Shown: positions 1 through 8,737 of the stretch, in pieces | How positions within the stretch are numbered: position 1 is the first letter of the stretch | Layout: each line of letters starts with the position of its first letter | Assembly (NCBI GenBank): GCA_016875195.1 | Contig: VGRY01000039.1 | Coordinates: 1-38,504 of the forward strand | Direction: 5' to 3' | Origin: Deltaproteobacteria bacterium | GTDB taxonomy: Bacteria; Desulfobacterota; BSN033; UBA1163 | DNA: 38,504 nucleotides | The notes under the pieces: model-generated | Told to the model about the DNA's origin: nothing | Database searches by the model: none | What the model saw: the letters and a program-made list of their open reading frames with translations, nothing else | Position numbers and translations under genes: made by a program

Positions 1-807
1 GATAAGGTCAGGCCTTTTCCAGGGTCTTTTGATGTCTCAAAGAATTTCCAGAAGCTGGGCCGAAAGGATCAAATTGCCGAGTCTCACAAATTCTGTTCAA
101 AGATCCAGGATGCCTATTCCCTGAGATGCATTCCGCAGGTTCATGGTTCAGTGAGGGATGCGCTTGCCTTCATCCGTAAAACCCTCGAGATTGAAGTCAA
201 TTCAGCCACAGATAATCCTCTCATTTTTGCCGAAAAGGGGAAGATTCTCAATTGCGGGAATTTCCATGGAGAACCCATTGCTTTTGCCATGGACCTTCTG
301 GGGATCGTCATTTCCGAATTAGGAGGAATCTCGGAGAGAAGAATTGAAAAGCTGATCAATCCAGCTTTGTCCGGCCTCCCGGCTTTCCTGACTGCCGAAG
401 GAGGACTCCATTCCGGTCTGATGATGGTCCAGGTGACTGCTGCGGCCCTGGCTTCCGAGAACAAGGTCCTGGCTCATCCTGCAAGCGTCGATTCGATTCC
501 GACTTCTGCGGATAAGGAAGACCATGTTTCCATGGGAACGATTGCTGCAAGAAAGGGGAGGGATATTGTGAGGAATGTGGAGCATATCCTGGCGATTGAG
601 TTGTTATGTGCCACTCAGGGCTTGGATTTTTTACTTCCCTTACAGCCCGGCGTCGGGATCAAAGAGGCTTACCGTACGATTCGGGAGAAAGTCCCGACCA
701 TCCGGGGTGATCGTCGGTTCAGTAAAGACATCCGCCAGATTCAACTTCTAATCGAATCGGGAGAACTGCTCCTAAAAGTAGAAAAAGCCATCGGGAACCT
801 AAAATAG
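1..807 (+). CDS. hutH: Histidine ammonia-lyase, C-terminal part
   Basis: Frame 1 is open from the window edge to the TAG at 805-807, giving 269 residues of a protein that is usually about 510 long. The first step of histidine breakdown is deamination to urocanate. Visible family features are QDAYSLRC, PQVHG, the SATDNPLIF segment, DHVSMGTIAARK and a helical C-terminus. The Ala-Ser-Gly triad that forms the MIO cofactor lies upstream, outside the window, so catalytic competence cannot be judged. The methyltransferase gene downstream is convergent. Membership in a hut pathway is supported by hutI, ftcD and fchA a few kilobases further on. The family call is firm. Confidence 0.95.
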   Translation, partial: DKVRPFPGSFDVSKNFQKLGRKDQIAESHKFCSKIQDAYSLRCIPQVHGSVRDALAFIRKTLEIEVNSATDNPLIFAEKGKILNCGNFHGEPIAFAMDLLGIVISELGGISERRIEKLINPALSGLPAFLTAEGGLHSGLMMVQVTAAALASENKVLAHPASVDSIPTSADKEDHVSMGTIAARKGRDIVRNVEHILAIELLCATQGLDFLLPLQPGVGIKEAYRTIREKVPTIRGDRRFSKDIRQIQLLIESGELLLKVEKAIGNLK

Positions 808-906
808 CCAACGGCATATCAAACCTAACCGGCGGGAATGCCCTTTGCCGGAAGACGAGAGGCAAGAGCCGGGAGGTCCATCCTCTCCGACCTTTAATTG
901 AGGGAT

Positions 907-1593
907 TTAAGAATTTCTAACTTTTATTTCGCAGAGGAGGCTGGAGTCATCGACTTCTTCGATGTTCAATTCCGTCTGAGACGGAGGGGCTAACGACGAA
1001 AATTCGGCTGGGCCAAAGGTCGTCGCCTTAAATCCATCTCGACACACGATCCTCCCTTCACGAGTCTGGCCCCAATCGATTTCTCCAATCAACCCCGCTT
1101 CCGCCTGAAGCTCAAACCATTTAAGGCGTTCTTTCCAGAACTTCTCGGAATAGCTTGATAAAAGTATATTTCCTCCGGTTCGGGTCACCCGAATACTTTC
1201 GCTGATCAAATCCTTTGGGTCCACTTTAAAAGCCGATATTCCGTTCTGGATACAGATGACCCGATCAAACGATCGGTCCAGAAATCCAAGCGCAACCGCA
1301 TCCATCTGGAAGAGAGAGCAGTTTGAAATATTTCGTAACCGTTTTTTGGCGAACATCAGATTCGGCAGGGAGGTGTCAATTCCCACGACCTGCTTTGCTT
1401 TTAGAGTTAATTTTTCGAGGACTCGGCCATAACCACATCCAAGCTCCAGGACAACATCGGAGGAGTTGATCCTGTTTAGGACATACTGAATTTCTGCATC
1501 AAGATATTGCTTCACCCGCGGCGGTGCAATGTCGTAACATAGCTGTAACCGTTCTGCGGACAACTGTTTTAAGTAATAATGATCGGAATTCAA
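907..1593 (-). CDS. Class I SAM-dependent methyltransferase
   Basis: This 228-residue protein has the SAM-binding motif I VLELGCGYGRVLEKL near residues 50-64 and an acidic motif II region (VVGID), so it is a Rossmann-fold methyltransferase of the Methyltransf_11/25 type. The substrate is unknown. The start is TTG, with AAAGG six bases upstream; no better in-frame ATG is nearby. It lies 44 bases behind dctM on the same strand and is probably the last gene of the TRAP operon, which could mean the methylated compound is related to the imported one. That link is only positional. Confidence 0.8.
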   Translation of the reverse strand: MNSDHYYLKQLSAERLQLCYDIAPPRVKQYLDAEIQYVLNRINSSDVVLELGCGYGRVLEKLTLKAKQVVGIDTSLPNLMFAKKRLRNISNCSLFQMDAVALGFLDRSFDRVICIQNGISAFKVDPKDLISESIRVTRTGGNILLSSYSEKFWKERLKWFELQAEAGLIGEIDWGQTREGRIVCRDGFKATTFGPAEFSSLAPPSQTELNIEEVDDSSLLCEIKVRNS

Positions 1594-1637
1594 CTCAGGC
1601 CTTTCAGAGAGCGAAAAGTCGTTTCTCAGAGTTCTTA

Positions 1638-2954
1638 TTAACCAAAGAGAAGACCCGGAAGCCAGGTGGCAATCTTCGGAAAGAAAAAGACCAATCCCAA
1701 TCCAATCATCTGGAGTATCATAAAGTCAACCATTCCCCTATAAATATCCTTTAGCTCCCACTGGGGCGCTACCGCCTTAAGGTAGTAAGCTGCCATGGCC
1801 ACAGGCGGCGATAGAAAAGCCGTTTGTAGATTGACTGCCACCAGAGTGGTGAACCAGAGAAGGTCCATCTTCAGCTCCTGAACCACAGGAAGAAAGATAG
1901 GCAGGAAGATGAAGACAATGGCAGGCCATTCGAGAGGCCAGCCGAGGATGAAGATGATCAGCATGACCAACGCGATCAATCCCAAAGGGTGAATCTGCAG
2001 GTTGAGCAGGGATTTGGCTATCATGGTACTCGTTCCCAAACGTGTGAAGACTGCCCCGTAAATATTAGAAGCCATACCAAGAAAGAGGATCATGCTGGAG
2101 GTCTGGAGGGTCTTATAAACGGCATCGGCCAAAACAGACCAGGTGAGCCGTCGATAGAGCAATGTCAGGATGATGGAGCCTGTGGAGGCCATGGCTGCAG
2201 CCTCCGTAGGAGTAGCCAGACCCAGGAGAATGCTGCCAAGGGCGGCAAAAATGATAAATCCCATGGGAAGAATGCCAGAAACAAATTCCGTTACCATTTT
2301 TCGCTTTGATGCGAGGCGTTCTTCAGGCGGCAGTGGAGGTCCGAGCTCGGGCTTGAGATAGCTTTTGACCATGGCATAACCGATATAGAGAGCGGCTAGC
2401 AGGAGGCCGGGGAGAATCGCTGCTCCGAAGAGTTTGATCACAGAGACACCTGCGATCGGTCCCATCACCACCAGCATCACACTGGGAGGAATAAGAATTC
2501 CAAGCGTCCCTCCGGCAGTGATGGTGCCTGCAGAAAGCCTCACATCGTATTTGCTTCTCATCATGGCAGGAGCGGCCATGATTCCAATGACCGTCACAGA
2601 GGCGCCGATAATTCCGGTCGCCGTAGCAAAGATGGTGGCAGTTAAAAGGACGCCGAGATAGAGAGCCCCTCGGACGCCCCCCAGCATCAGTTGAAAAGAG
2701 GTGAAGAGTCGTTCCATGAGGCCCGCCTTTTCGAGAAGGTGCCCCATGAAGATAAAGAGTGGGACGGCGGCAAGTGTTTCCTCTTTCATCACCCCGAGCG
2801 TCTGGTAGACCATCAAAGGAAAGACCGTTTCGCCAAAGCCGATATAGCCAAATACGATGGAGAGGATGATGAGTGTAAAGGCGATTGGAAATCCGGCAAA
2901 GATTCCGATTAAGAGAGCGGCTAATAAGATCAGGCCGAGGAATTCCGAGCTCAT
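1638..2954 (-). CDS. dctM: TRAP transporter large permease DctM
   Basis: This is the large membrane subunit of a tripartite ATP-independent periplasmic transporter, about 438 residues and 12 or more hydrophobic segments. Family signs are GFPIAFTL at the N-terminus, GITGAS-like GIIGASVTVIG, the IPPSV segment (GTLGILIPPSV) and TPTEAAA. The reading frame is open 14 codons further upstream, but the chosen ATG overlaps the dctQ stop as ATGA and has a GGGGG ribosome-binding run seven bases before it. An ATG two codons earlier is too close to that run. The overlap implies translational coupling to dctQ. The transported solute is set by DctP. Confidence 0.93.
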   Translation of the reverse strand: MSSEFLGLILLAALLIGIFAGFPIAFTLIILSIVFGYIGFGETVFPLMVYQTLGVMKEETLAAVPLFIFMGHLLEKAGLMERLFTSFQLMLGGVRGALYLGVLLTATIFATATGIIGASVTVIGIMAAPAMMRSKYDVRLSAGTITAGGTLGILIPPSVMLVVMGPIAGVSVIKLFGAAILPGLLLAALYIGYAMVKSYLKPELGPPLPPEERLASKRKMVTEFVSGILPMGFIIFAALGSILLGLATPTEAAAMASTGSIILTLLYRRLTWSVLADAVYKTLQTSSMILFLGMASNIYGAVFTRLGTSTMIAKSLLNLQIHPLGLIALVMLIIFILGWPLEWPAIVFIFLPIFLPVVQELKMDLLWFTTLVAVNLQTAFLSPPVAMAAYYLKAVAPQWELKDIYRGMVDFMILQMIGLGLVFFFPKIATWLPGLLFG

Positions 2955-3478
2955 ATCCATTCCCCCTTTAAGGCGGCGTGTAAACTTTTTAGACACTCTG
3001 AGACGCCCTGAACAATCAGAAGGAGGGCGGTCAGGGGAATGACGGTTTTAAAGGGGTAGAGGGGAGGTCTCCATGGGCTGAAATCCGATTTCTCAAGAAT
3101 GATCCAGGAATGAATGGTTACGTCGAGGCCTGAGAGAAAGAAGAAGATCATTCCCGGAAAGAACAGGAAGAGATAGGAGATGACATTGACCCAGCCCTGA
3201 CGCCTTGGAGACCAGCGATCGTAAAGCATATCCGTTCGGATATGCCCATTTCTTTTAAGGGTGTAAACTGCCCCTAACATGAAGAGCGTTCCGTAAAGCA
3301 TATAGGCAATGTCATAAGCCCAGACCGTAGGGGCGTGAAAGCCATATCGTGCAATGACTTCATAGGTGAGTCCAAGGATCAGAGGGATGATCAACCATCC
3401 GACGATTTTCCCTGACCATTCGCTGAGCGTGTCAATGATCCGGATGACGGATTGGACGCTTTTTGGAAAGCGGTTCAT
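2951..3478 (-). CDS. dctQ: TRAP transporter small permease DctQ
   Basis: This 175-residue protein has four hydrophobic segments and the DctQ pattern of an early E.IARYGF motif (YEVIARYGFHAPTVWAYDIAY), a cytoplasmic RNGHIRTD loop, and a late segment before the C-terminus. It forms the membrane complex with DctM. It lies between dctP (about 100 bases upstream, with a palindrome in the gap) and dctM, which it overlaps by four bases. The ribosome-binding site before its ATG is weak, so coupling or readthrough from dctP may matter. Confidence 0.9.
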   Translation of the reverse strand: MNRFPKSVQSVIRIIDTLSEWSGKIVGWLIIPLILGLTYEVIARYGFHAPTVWAYDIAYMLYGTLFMLGAVYTLKRNGHIRTDMLYDRWSPRRQGWVNVISYLFLFFPGMIFFFLSGLDVTIHSWIILEKSDFSPWRPPLYPFKTVIPLTALLLIVQGVSECLKSLHAALKGEWI

Positions 3479-3520
3479 TCTATATTCTCAGCCAGATTGA
3501 AAACTGAAGAGATAAAAACA

Positions 3521-3549
3521 GTAGGGAACGGTTTGAAACCGGTCCCTAC
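3521..3549. repeat. REP-like palindrome between dctP and dctQ
   Basis: A 29-base imperfect palindrome starts GTAGGGA and ends TCCCTAC, with inner arms CGGTTT and AAACCG and one mismatch. It lies between two genes of the same operon, so its hairpin could set the ratio of solute-binding protein to permease transcripts. It has no T-run, so it is not a simple terminator. Confidence 0.7.
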
Positions 3550-3578
3550 GATGAGATTCGTTCATCGAATAAACAGAG

Positions 3579-4712
3579 TTAGGGTTTCACCACCTTGTAA
3601 GGATTGACCCCTTTCCAGTAATGATCAGCGATCATATCATAGGGGGGGTGGCTGACCTGCCTGAAGGGAACCATCCGGTTTGCCCAGGTTTTCTGAGAAG
3701 CCAGAACTTTACCGAAGAAAGGGCTTTCTTTAGATTTGCGTTCAGCCAGCCTGTCCCAGGCCTTAAGCATCTCCATAATCATTTCCTTGGAGGTCTCCAC
3801 TACGCTGACTCCATGTTTTGTGACCATGGTTTCAAGGTCTTTCACATTCTGATCCATATGCTTCAGCGAGAAATGGAGGGTTTCAGCGAGGCAGGCCGCT
3901 CTGACAATGGCTTTCAGGTCAGCAGGAAGCTCATCCCACTTTTTACGATTGACGAAGATTTCCATATTCCCTGTGGGTTGATGGATGCTTGGCATGTGGA
4001 AAAATTTGCGAACGTTGTGAAGCCCGATGGACATATCTGCGCTTGGAGAATGATACTCAGCTCCATCAATGACGCCTCTTTCAAGAGAAGGAACAATTTC
4101 ACCGCCTGGTAAAATTACAACGGACATTCCCATCTCTTTAAAGAGCTCCGCCGCCATCCCTGCCGTTCTGTATTTGACCCCTTTGAATTCGGCTGTTGAT
4201 TTCATTGGTTTTCTGAACCAGCCTAAAGGCTCCGGAGGATCGATGGAACTCGGGAAGGCCACCACGTCAAATTTCAATTCTTTCTGAATGAGTTCGTTAT
4301 ATAGCTCGATGCCCCCCCCTATGTATAGCCAGCTCATGTAGTCGTCATTGCCCATACCGAATGGACCGCCACCGGGTGAGCCAAACAGGGCAACGGCTGG
4401 ATGTTTGCCACCCCAGAACCCGGCCCAGCCATGACCTGCATCGAGGACGCCTTTATGGACAGCATCAAGGACTTCAAAAGCAGGAACAATGGCGCCCGCA
4501 GGAAGGAGTTCGATTTTTAACCTGCCTCCAGCCATCTCTTCAAGCCTGGCCACCAGGTCTTTAGGGTTCACGTATTCATAGGCCCCGGCTGAGAATGCGC
4601 TCTGCATCTTCCATGTATAGGTCTTTGATTGCGCGTAAACCGAGTTTGAAAAGCACCACAACGAAATCCCTGCAACCACAAGAATCAGAATACCCCATTT
4701 TTTCATTTTCAT
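3579..4712 (-). CDS. dctP: TRAP transporter solute-binding protein DctP
   Basis: This 377-residue periplasmic protein has a signal peptide (basic start, hydrophobic core to about residue 24, then SVYAQS as a likely cleavage region). DctP-family features include YTWKMQSAF at the mature start, ELLPAGAIVP, and GVKYRTAGMAAELFKEMG. The conserved arginine in KYRTAG is the usual contact for a carboxylate solute. GGAGGG lies six bases before the ATG and fixes the start. The gene heads the operon and is divergent from hisC. Its place among hut genes suggests a histidine-related or keto-acid-like solute, but the sequence does not prove this. It resembles the TakP/mannitol-type TRAP subgroup. Confidence 0.92.
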   Translation of the reverse strand: MKMKKWGILILVVAGISLWCFSNSVYAQSKTYTWKMQSAFSAGAYEYVNPKDLVARLEEMAGGRLKIELLPAGAIVPAFEVLDAVHKGVLDAGHGWAGFWGGKHPAVALFGSPGGGPFGMGNDDYMSWLYIGGGIELYNELIQKELKFDVVAFPSSIDPPEPLGWFRKPMKSTAEFKGVKYRTAGMAAELFKEMGMSVVILPGGEIVPSLERGVIDGAEYHSPSADMSIGLHNVRKFFHMPSIHQPTGNMEIFVNRKKWDELPADLKAIVRAACLAETLHFSLKHMDQNVKDLETMVTKHGVSVVETSKEMIMEMLKAWDRLAERKSKESPFFGKVLASQKTWANRMVPFRQVSHPPYDMIADHYWKGVNPYKVVKP

Positions 4713-4743
4713 TGAATTCCCTCCTTTTTGAAAATTTTTAAAA

Positions 4744-4772
4744 AATCTAATATGTTCCCGCTATTTTGTCAA
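4744..4772 (-). promoter_or_regulatory. Sigma-70-type promoter for dctPQM
   Basis: On the minus strand a perfect TTGACA (4772-4767) is followed after 17 bases by TAGATT (4749-4744). Transcription would start near 4737, just ahead of the dctP ribosome-binding site. The -10 box matches the consensus at four of six positions. Confidence 0.55.
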
Positions 4773-4790
4773 ATGCTGATTCCAGCCGTG

Positions 4791-4806
4791 TCAACCGGTC
4801 AACCGG
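4791..4806. promoter_or_regulatory. Tandem TCAACCGG repeat, possible operator
   Basis: Two abutting copies of TCAACCGG lie midway between the divergent dctP and hisC promoters. The position would let one regulator act on both. No regulator gene is adjacent in this part of the window, so the role is inferred from position only. Confidence 0.35.
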
Positions 4807-4820
4807 AGATAGAGGAATTC

Positions 4821-4849
4821 TTGACAACCTGGTTTGATCCATTGATAAT
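4821..4849 (+). promoter_or_regulatory. Sigma-70-type promoter for hisC-hutI
   Basis: TTGACA at 4821-4826 is followed, after a 17-base spacer, by GATAAT at 4844-4849. This is one mismatch from consensus over both boxes together. Transcription would begin near 4856, which excludes any hisC start upstream of that point. Confidence 0.7.
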
Positions 4850-4883
4850 GAAGCGACATCGTGTGAGGAAAGGAGAAATTTCA

Positions 4884-5978
4884 TTGAGAGTTGAAACGCT
4901 TACAAGAAAAGGGATCATGAAGATTGCCTCTTATATTCCGGGGAAATCGATCGAGGAGGTTCAGAGGGAATATGGGGCGAAGCGATGTGTCAAACTGGCA
5001 TCGAATGAAAATCTCCTTGGGCCTTCACCCAAGGCTCTCGAAGCCATCCGCAAAGAACTTCCGAACATTCACTTCTACCCGGAAGGGCCCACTCCACTCT
5101 TAAGGAAAGCGTTGGCCAACAGCTTTTCACTGAGCGAGAAGAATATCGTCACTTCGAATGGGGCCGATAACCTCATCCTGATGATCGCCAATGCCTTTGT
5201 GGATGAAGGGGATGAAGTGATCATGGCTGATCCAACGTTTGCTGTCTATACCAATGTGACCCAGATCATGGGCGGGAAGCCGATCCATGTGAGATTGCAA
5301 AACTACACCCACGATCTCGATGGCATGCTCAATCGAGTGACACGGAAGACGAAACTGATCTTCGTCTGTAATCCGAATAATCCGACCGGGACCATTGTTT
5401 TTAAACCAGCCATCGACCGGTTTCTCTCCAAATTGCCCGGACGGGTTATCGTCATCCTGGATGAAGCCTATGGCGATTTTTCGGAAGCCTCCCTCTATCC
5501 CAATGGCTTAGATTATGTGAAAGATGGAAAACAGGTGATTGCCCTGAGGACCTTTTCAAAAGTCTATGGACTGGCAGGTCTGAGAATCGGTTATGCGATT
5601 GGAAGAGAAGATTTAATCCATTGCCTCTATCAGGTGAGAGATCCGTTCCCTGTTCACAGACTGGCGCAGGCCGCTGCAGTGGCCGCGCTGGAAGATACGG
5701 ATCATATCCTTAAATCGATTCAACTGGTTTGCGAAGGCAGAAGGTATCTCTATAAGGAGCTTGACCGGATGGGGGTTCGTTTTGTCCCCAGCGAGGCCAA
5801 TTTTATCTTCATCGATTTCGAGAGGGAGATTGAGGGAGTTTTTAAAAGTCTCCTGAGAGAAGGGATCATCATCCGTCCCGGGAGATCATGGGGCTATCCC
5901 ACCTGTGGCCGAGTCACGATCGGAAGAATGGCGGATAACCGGAGATTCATTAAGGCACTCAAAAAAATCCTTAAGTAG
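4884..5978 (+). CDS. hisC: Histidinol-phosphate aminotransferase family (HisC-like)
   Basis: This fold-type I PLP aminotransferase has 364 residues, the usual HisC length. Signs are YIPGKSIEEVQREYG, LASNENLLGPSP, CNPNNPTG, LDEAYGDF and the PLP lysine in TFSKVYGLAGLRIGYAIG. The TTG start has AAAGGAG eight bases before it and lies downstream of the promoter; an ATG at 4917 is the alternative. The frame is open further upstream, but that part precedes the promoter. In histidine synthesis it would transaminate histidinol phosphate, but here it sits directly before hutI. It could instead act on histidine, imidazolepyruvate or an aromatic amino acid. Family is certain, substrate is not. Confidence 0.88.
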   Translation: MRVETLTRKGIMKIASYIPGKSIEEVQREYGAKRCVKLASNENLLGPSPKALEAIRKELPNIHFYPEGPTPLLRKALANSFSLSEKNIVTSNGADNLILMIANAFVDEGDEVIMADPTFAVYTNVTQIMGGKPIHVRLQNYTHDLDGMLNRVTRKTKLIFVCNPNNPTGTIVFKPAIDRFLSKLPGRVIVILDEAYGDFSEASLYPNGLDYVKDGKQVIALRTFSKVYGLAGLRIGYAIGREDLIHCLYQVRDPFPVHRLAQAAAVAALEDTDHILKSIQLVCEGRRYLYKELDRMGVRFVPSEANFIFIDFEREIEGVFKSLLREGIIIRPGRSWGYPTCGRVTIGRMADNRRFIKALKKILK

Positions 5979-5984
5979 AGTCAA

Positions 5985-6048
5985 GTAGCGTCGGCATTTA
6001 TTGCCGACGAATTTCTTTGAACCCGCCCCCGGTGAAAGAGGGCGCTAC
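5985..6048. repeat. Three-armed palindromic repeat between hisC and hutI
   Basis: Outer arms GTAGCG (5985-5990) and CGCTAC (6043-6048) enclose a strong hairpin, CGTCGGCA-TTTAT-TGCCGACG (5989-6009), and a smaller CGCCC/GGGCG arm (6024-6044). The shape is that of a folded REP-type element. It occupies the hutI leader and contains an in-frame TTG that would give a false early start. Confidence 0.55.
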
Positions 6049-6054
6049 CTTAAA

Positions 6055-7326
6055 ATGAGCCAATTAGCCCAAGTTGACCTGATCATCAAAAACGCCAAAG
6101 AGCTTCTTACCCTTTCGCCCTCGATTAAAGATGAATCGGGATTAGGAATCATACCCGGTGGTGCTATTGCCATTAAGGAAGGGAAAATCCTCTGGGTCGG
6201 AAAGACAGCAGACTTACCGAAACAATTTGCCATTGATTCGCATGGGCAGGAGATTGATGCCACTGGGAAGGTGGTCATGCCTGGCCTCATCGATGCGCAC
6301 ACCCACCTCGTCTTTGGTGGTTCAAGAGAGAATGAATTTGAGCAGAGGATTCAGGGTTTCTCTTATCTTGAGATTGCCGGTAAAGGAGGTGGAATTCTTT
6401 CAACCGTTGAAGCAACGAGAAGGGCTTCTTTTGAGGAGCTCCGCTCTCTTGGTAGGAGAAGATTGGACCGACTCCTCTCAAAGGGAGTGACAACGATCGA
6501 GGCTAAAAGCGGTTACGGGCTTTCACTGGAAGCTGAGTTGAAGATTCTCCAGGTCATGAGGGCATTGCAGGAAGAGCATCCTGTTGATATTGCTCCGACC
6601 TTTCTGGGAGCCCACACCTTTCCTAAAGAGTTTAAGGATGAGAGAAGACGTTATATCGACCTCCTCATCAAAGAGATGATCCCGAAAGTTGCGGAAGAAA
6701 GGCTGGCAGAGTTCTGTGATGTTTTCTGTGAGGAGAAGGCCTTCAATCTTGAAGAATCGAGGGAGATTCTTGAAGCGGGAAAGCGATATGGTCTCAAGCC
6801 TAAAATCCATGCAGACCAATTGAGCCCGGGCGGCGGAGCCGAACTTGCAGCTGAAGTCGGGGCCTATTCTGCGGATCATCTCGAATATGTGAGCCAGAGA
6901 GGAATTGAACGTATGGCAGAGAAAGAGGTGACAGCAGTTCTGCTGCCGGGAGCCAGTTTCTTTCTTTCCATGAAGAAATACCCGCCCGCCAGAGAGATGA
7001 TTGAAAAAGGGGTGGCTGTTGCCCTCTCCACCGATTTGAACCCGGGCTCCTCAATGACGGAATCGCTTCCCCTGATGATGACCATGGGATGTCTCTTCTT
7101 CAAACTGACCCCGAAAGAAGCGATTCAGGCTGTTACGGTCCATGCAGCCAGATCCATGGGAAGAGAGAAAGAGATCGGAAGCCTTGATGTAAGAATGAAG
7201 GCTGATGTGGTTCTCCTCGATATCCCAAATTATAGGTACCTCCCATATCATTTCGGCATAGATCATGTGGAACTCGTCGTAAAGAAGGGGAGGGTGGTTT
7301 ATAGAAATAAATATAGTCATCAGTGA
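6055..7326 (+). CDS. hutI: Imidazolonepropionase
   Basis: This metal-dependent amidohydrolase opens the imidazolone ring to give N-formimino-L-glutamate. At 423 residues it has the family length. Motifs are GLIDAHTHLVF (metal-binding HxH), YEIAGKGGG-like SYLEIAGKGGGI, AKSGYGL, FLGAHTFP, KIHADQLSPGGG (metal His), SADHLEY and STDLNPGS (metal Asp). The chosen ATG matches the start of family homology (MSQLAQVDLIIKNA). A TTG at 6001 would add 18 residues encoded by the palindrome upstream, which is unlikely. It probably shares the hisC transcript. Confidence 0.95.
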   Translation: MSQLAQVDLIIKNAKELLTLSPSIKDESGLGIIPGGAIAIKEGKILWVGKTADLPKQFAIDSHGQEIDATGKVVMPGLIDAHTHLVFGGSRENEFEQRIQGFSYLEIAGKGGGILSTVEATRRASFEELRSLGRRRLDRLLSKGVTTIEAKSGYGLSLEAELKILQVMRALQEEHPVDIAPTFLGAHTFPKEFKDERRRYIDLLIKEMIPKVAEERLAEFCDVFCEEKAFNLEESREILEAGKRYGLKPKIHADQLSPGGGAELAAEVGAYSADHLEYVSQRGIERMAEKEVTAVLLPGASFFLSMKKYPPAREMIEKGVAVALSTDLNPGSSMTESLPLMMTMGCLFFKLTPKEAIQAVTVHAARSMGREKEIGSLDVRMKADVVLLDIPNYRYLPYHFGIDHVELVVKKGRVVYRNKYSHQ

Positions 7327-7511
7327 CCAGTAATCAGTGATCAGAAGGAATTAATACAAACACATTAAATCAGATGCTGAAACGAGTTCAGCATGACAAG
7401 AAAAAGTGTGTCATTCCGAACTTGTTTCGGAATCTCGAATTTGAAAATGACAAATAATTAATTGCGTTTGTATTAGTTATTTGCCTCATTTACTGATAAC
7501 TGATTACTGGT
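7326..7511. repeat. Nested inverted-repeat element between hutI and ftcD
   Basis: An outer 13-base perfect inverted repeat (7326-7338 with 7499-7511) encloses a second pair (7349-7361 with 7466-7478). Inside these lie two small palindromes: ATGCTGAA/TTCAGCAT (7374-7394) and ATTCCGAA/TTCGGAAT (7413-7433). The nested layout looks like a miniature palindromic repeat inserted into another. It fills nearly all of the gap, and no gene is seen in it. Confidence 0.65.
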
Positions 7512-7533
7512 AACTGATCACTGGGTTTAGACG

Positions 7534-8460
7534 ATGCGACTACTTGAATGTGTCCCCAATATCAGTGAGGGAAGAGATCCGGACAAGATCGCTTCGATCG
7601 CTGGAGAAGTAACCAAACATAAGAAGGTCAGGCTTCTTAATATCTCTTCCGACCGGGATCACCACCGGAGCGTCTTCACATTTGTGGGTGAGCCAGAGGC
7701 AGTGAAAGAGGCAGCCCTCGCGTTTACTCTGAAGGCGATCGAGCTTATTGATATGAGAGAACACAAAGGGGAACATCCCCGGTTGGGAGCAGTGGATGTT
7801 GTGCCCTTTGTCCCGATTCATGGGGTTGAAATGGCAGAGGCTGTAGGAATAGCCCGAGAACTCGGAAAAGATCTTGGGAAAGCGGGCATACCTATCTTCT
7901 ATTATGAAGAAGCTGCCCTGAAGTCTGGAAGAAGAGAGTTGCCAGCCATCCGAAAAGGAGAGTATGAAGGGCTGAATGAGAAACTGGAAGACCCTGAATG
8001 GAAACCGGACGAAGGGCCGGCAGTCTTCAGTCCGAAGTCAGGGGCGACTGTGGTGGGAGCACGATTTCCGCTGGTTGCCTACAATGTGAATCTGAAGAGC
8101 CAGGATCTGAATCTGGCTAAGGAAATTGCCAGGAAGGTGAGATTTAAAGATGGAGGGTTTCCCCATGTCAGGGCCATGGGGGTTGAATTATCCGCAAAAA
8201 GCGGATCCGCCTCAGGCGGAAAAGAGAAACGATTGGTTCAAGTCTCCATGAACCTGACCAATTACCAGGTGACCAATATCCCGAAGGTTTATGATTTCAT
8301 AGAAACAGAGGCCCTAAAACATGGAGTAGAAGTGGATGGTTCTGAGATTGTAGGACTGATTCCCTTGGCTGTTCTGGAGGGCATTGCCCGACACTACTTG
8401 AAGTATCCTCAATTTTCAACGGAGCAGGTGATAGAGCAGCGAATTTTAGAATTTGAATAA
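7534..8460 (+). CDS. ftcD: Glutamate formimidoyltransferase
   Basis: This 308-residue protein matches the formiminotransferase half of FTCD. It moves the formimino group of N-formiminoglutamate to tetrahydrofolate and releases glutamate. Signs are LLECVPNISEGRD at the start, DRDHHRSVFTF, GEHPRLGAVDVVPFVP, and VGARFPLVAYNVNL. In mammals this domain is fused to the cyclodeaminase; here the cyclodeaminase is the separate gene fchA downstream. No formiminoglutamase (hutG) is present, so the folate route is the one this cluster encodes. The ribosome-binding site is weak. Confidence 0.95.
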   Translation: MRLLECVPNISEGRDPDKIASIAGEVTKHKKVRLLNISSDRDHHRSVFTFVGEPEAVKEAALAFTLKAIELIDMREHKGEHPRLGAVDVVPFVPIHGVEMAEAVGIARELGKDLGKAGIPIFYYEEAALKSGRRELPAIRKGEYEGLNEKLEDPEWKPDEGPAVFSPKSGATVVGARFPLVAYNVNLKSQDLNLAKEIARKVRFKDGGFPHVRAMGVELSAKSGSASGGKEKRLVQVSMNLTNYQVTNIPKVYDFIETEALKHGVEVDGSEIVGLIPLAVLEGIARHYLKYPQFSTEQVIEQRILEFE

Positions 8461-8490
8461 AGGTAACACTTTAGCGGTTTGAAAAAACTT

Positions 8491-8600
8491 TATAAAATCC
8501 CTCCCAACCTCCCTTTGCCAAAGGGAGACGAAAGGGGTTCCCCCTTTGGTAATCTTTTCCCTGTTATAGACAGGCAAAGGGGGATTAAGGGGAATTTTAT
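8491..8600. repeat. Palindromic repeat of the CCCTTT/AAAGGG family
   Basis: The outer arms are ATAAAATCCC near 8491 and GGGGAATTTTAT ending at 8600. An inner hairpin, CTCCCTTTG-CC-AAAGGGAG, is present near 8510-8527, and GGTTCCCCCTTT is nearby. The same kind of palindrome recurs at 15848-15901 and 29649-29669. The rest of the ftcD-fchA gap (8601-8730) shows no gene. Confidence 0.6.
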
Positions 8601-8737
8601 GGTGATTCTTTTAATCCAATGACTCATCATTCTCTTCTTTTCAAAAAGCTAAACTGATTCGAATAAAGTTTATTATGAATTTCACGATCCACGAGACACG
8701 GGCACGGTCACGTGATCATCGTTGAAAAGGAGGTAAG

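Noticed and set aside
4728..4883. Upstream extension of the HisC-like protein
   Set aside because: It precedes a strong promoter and shows no family similarity.
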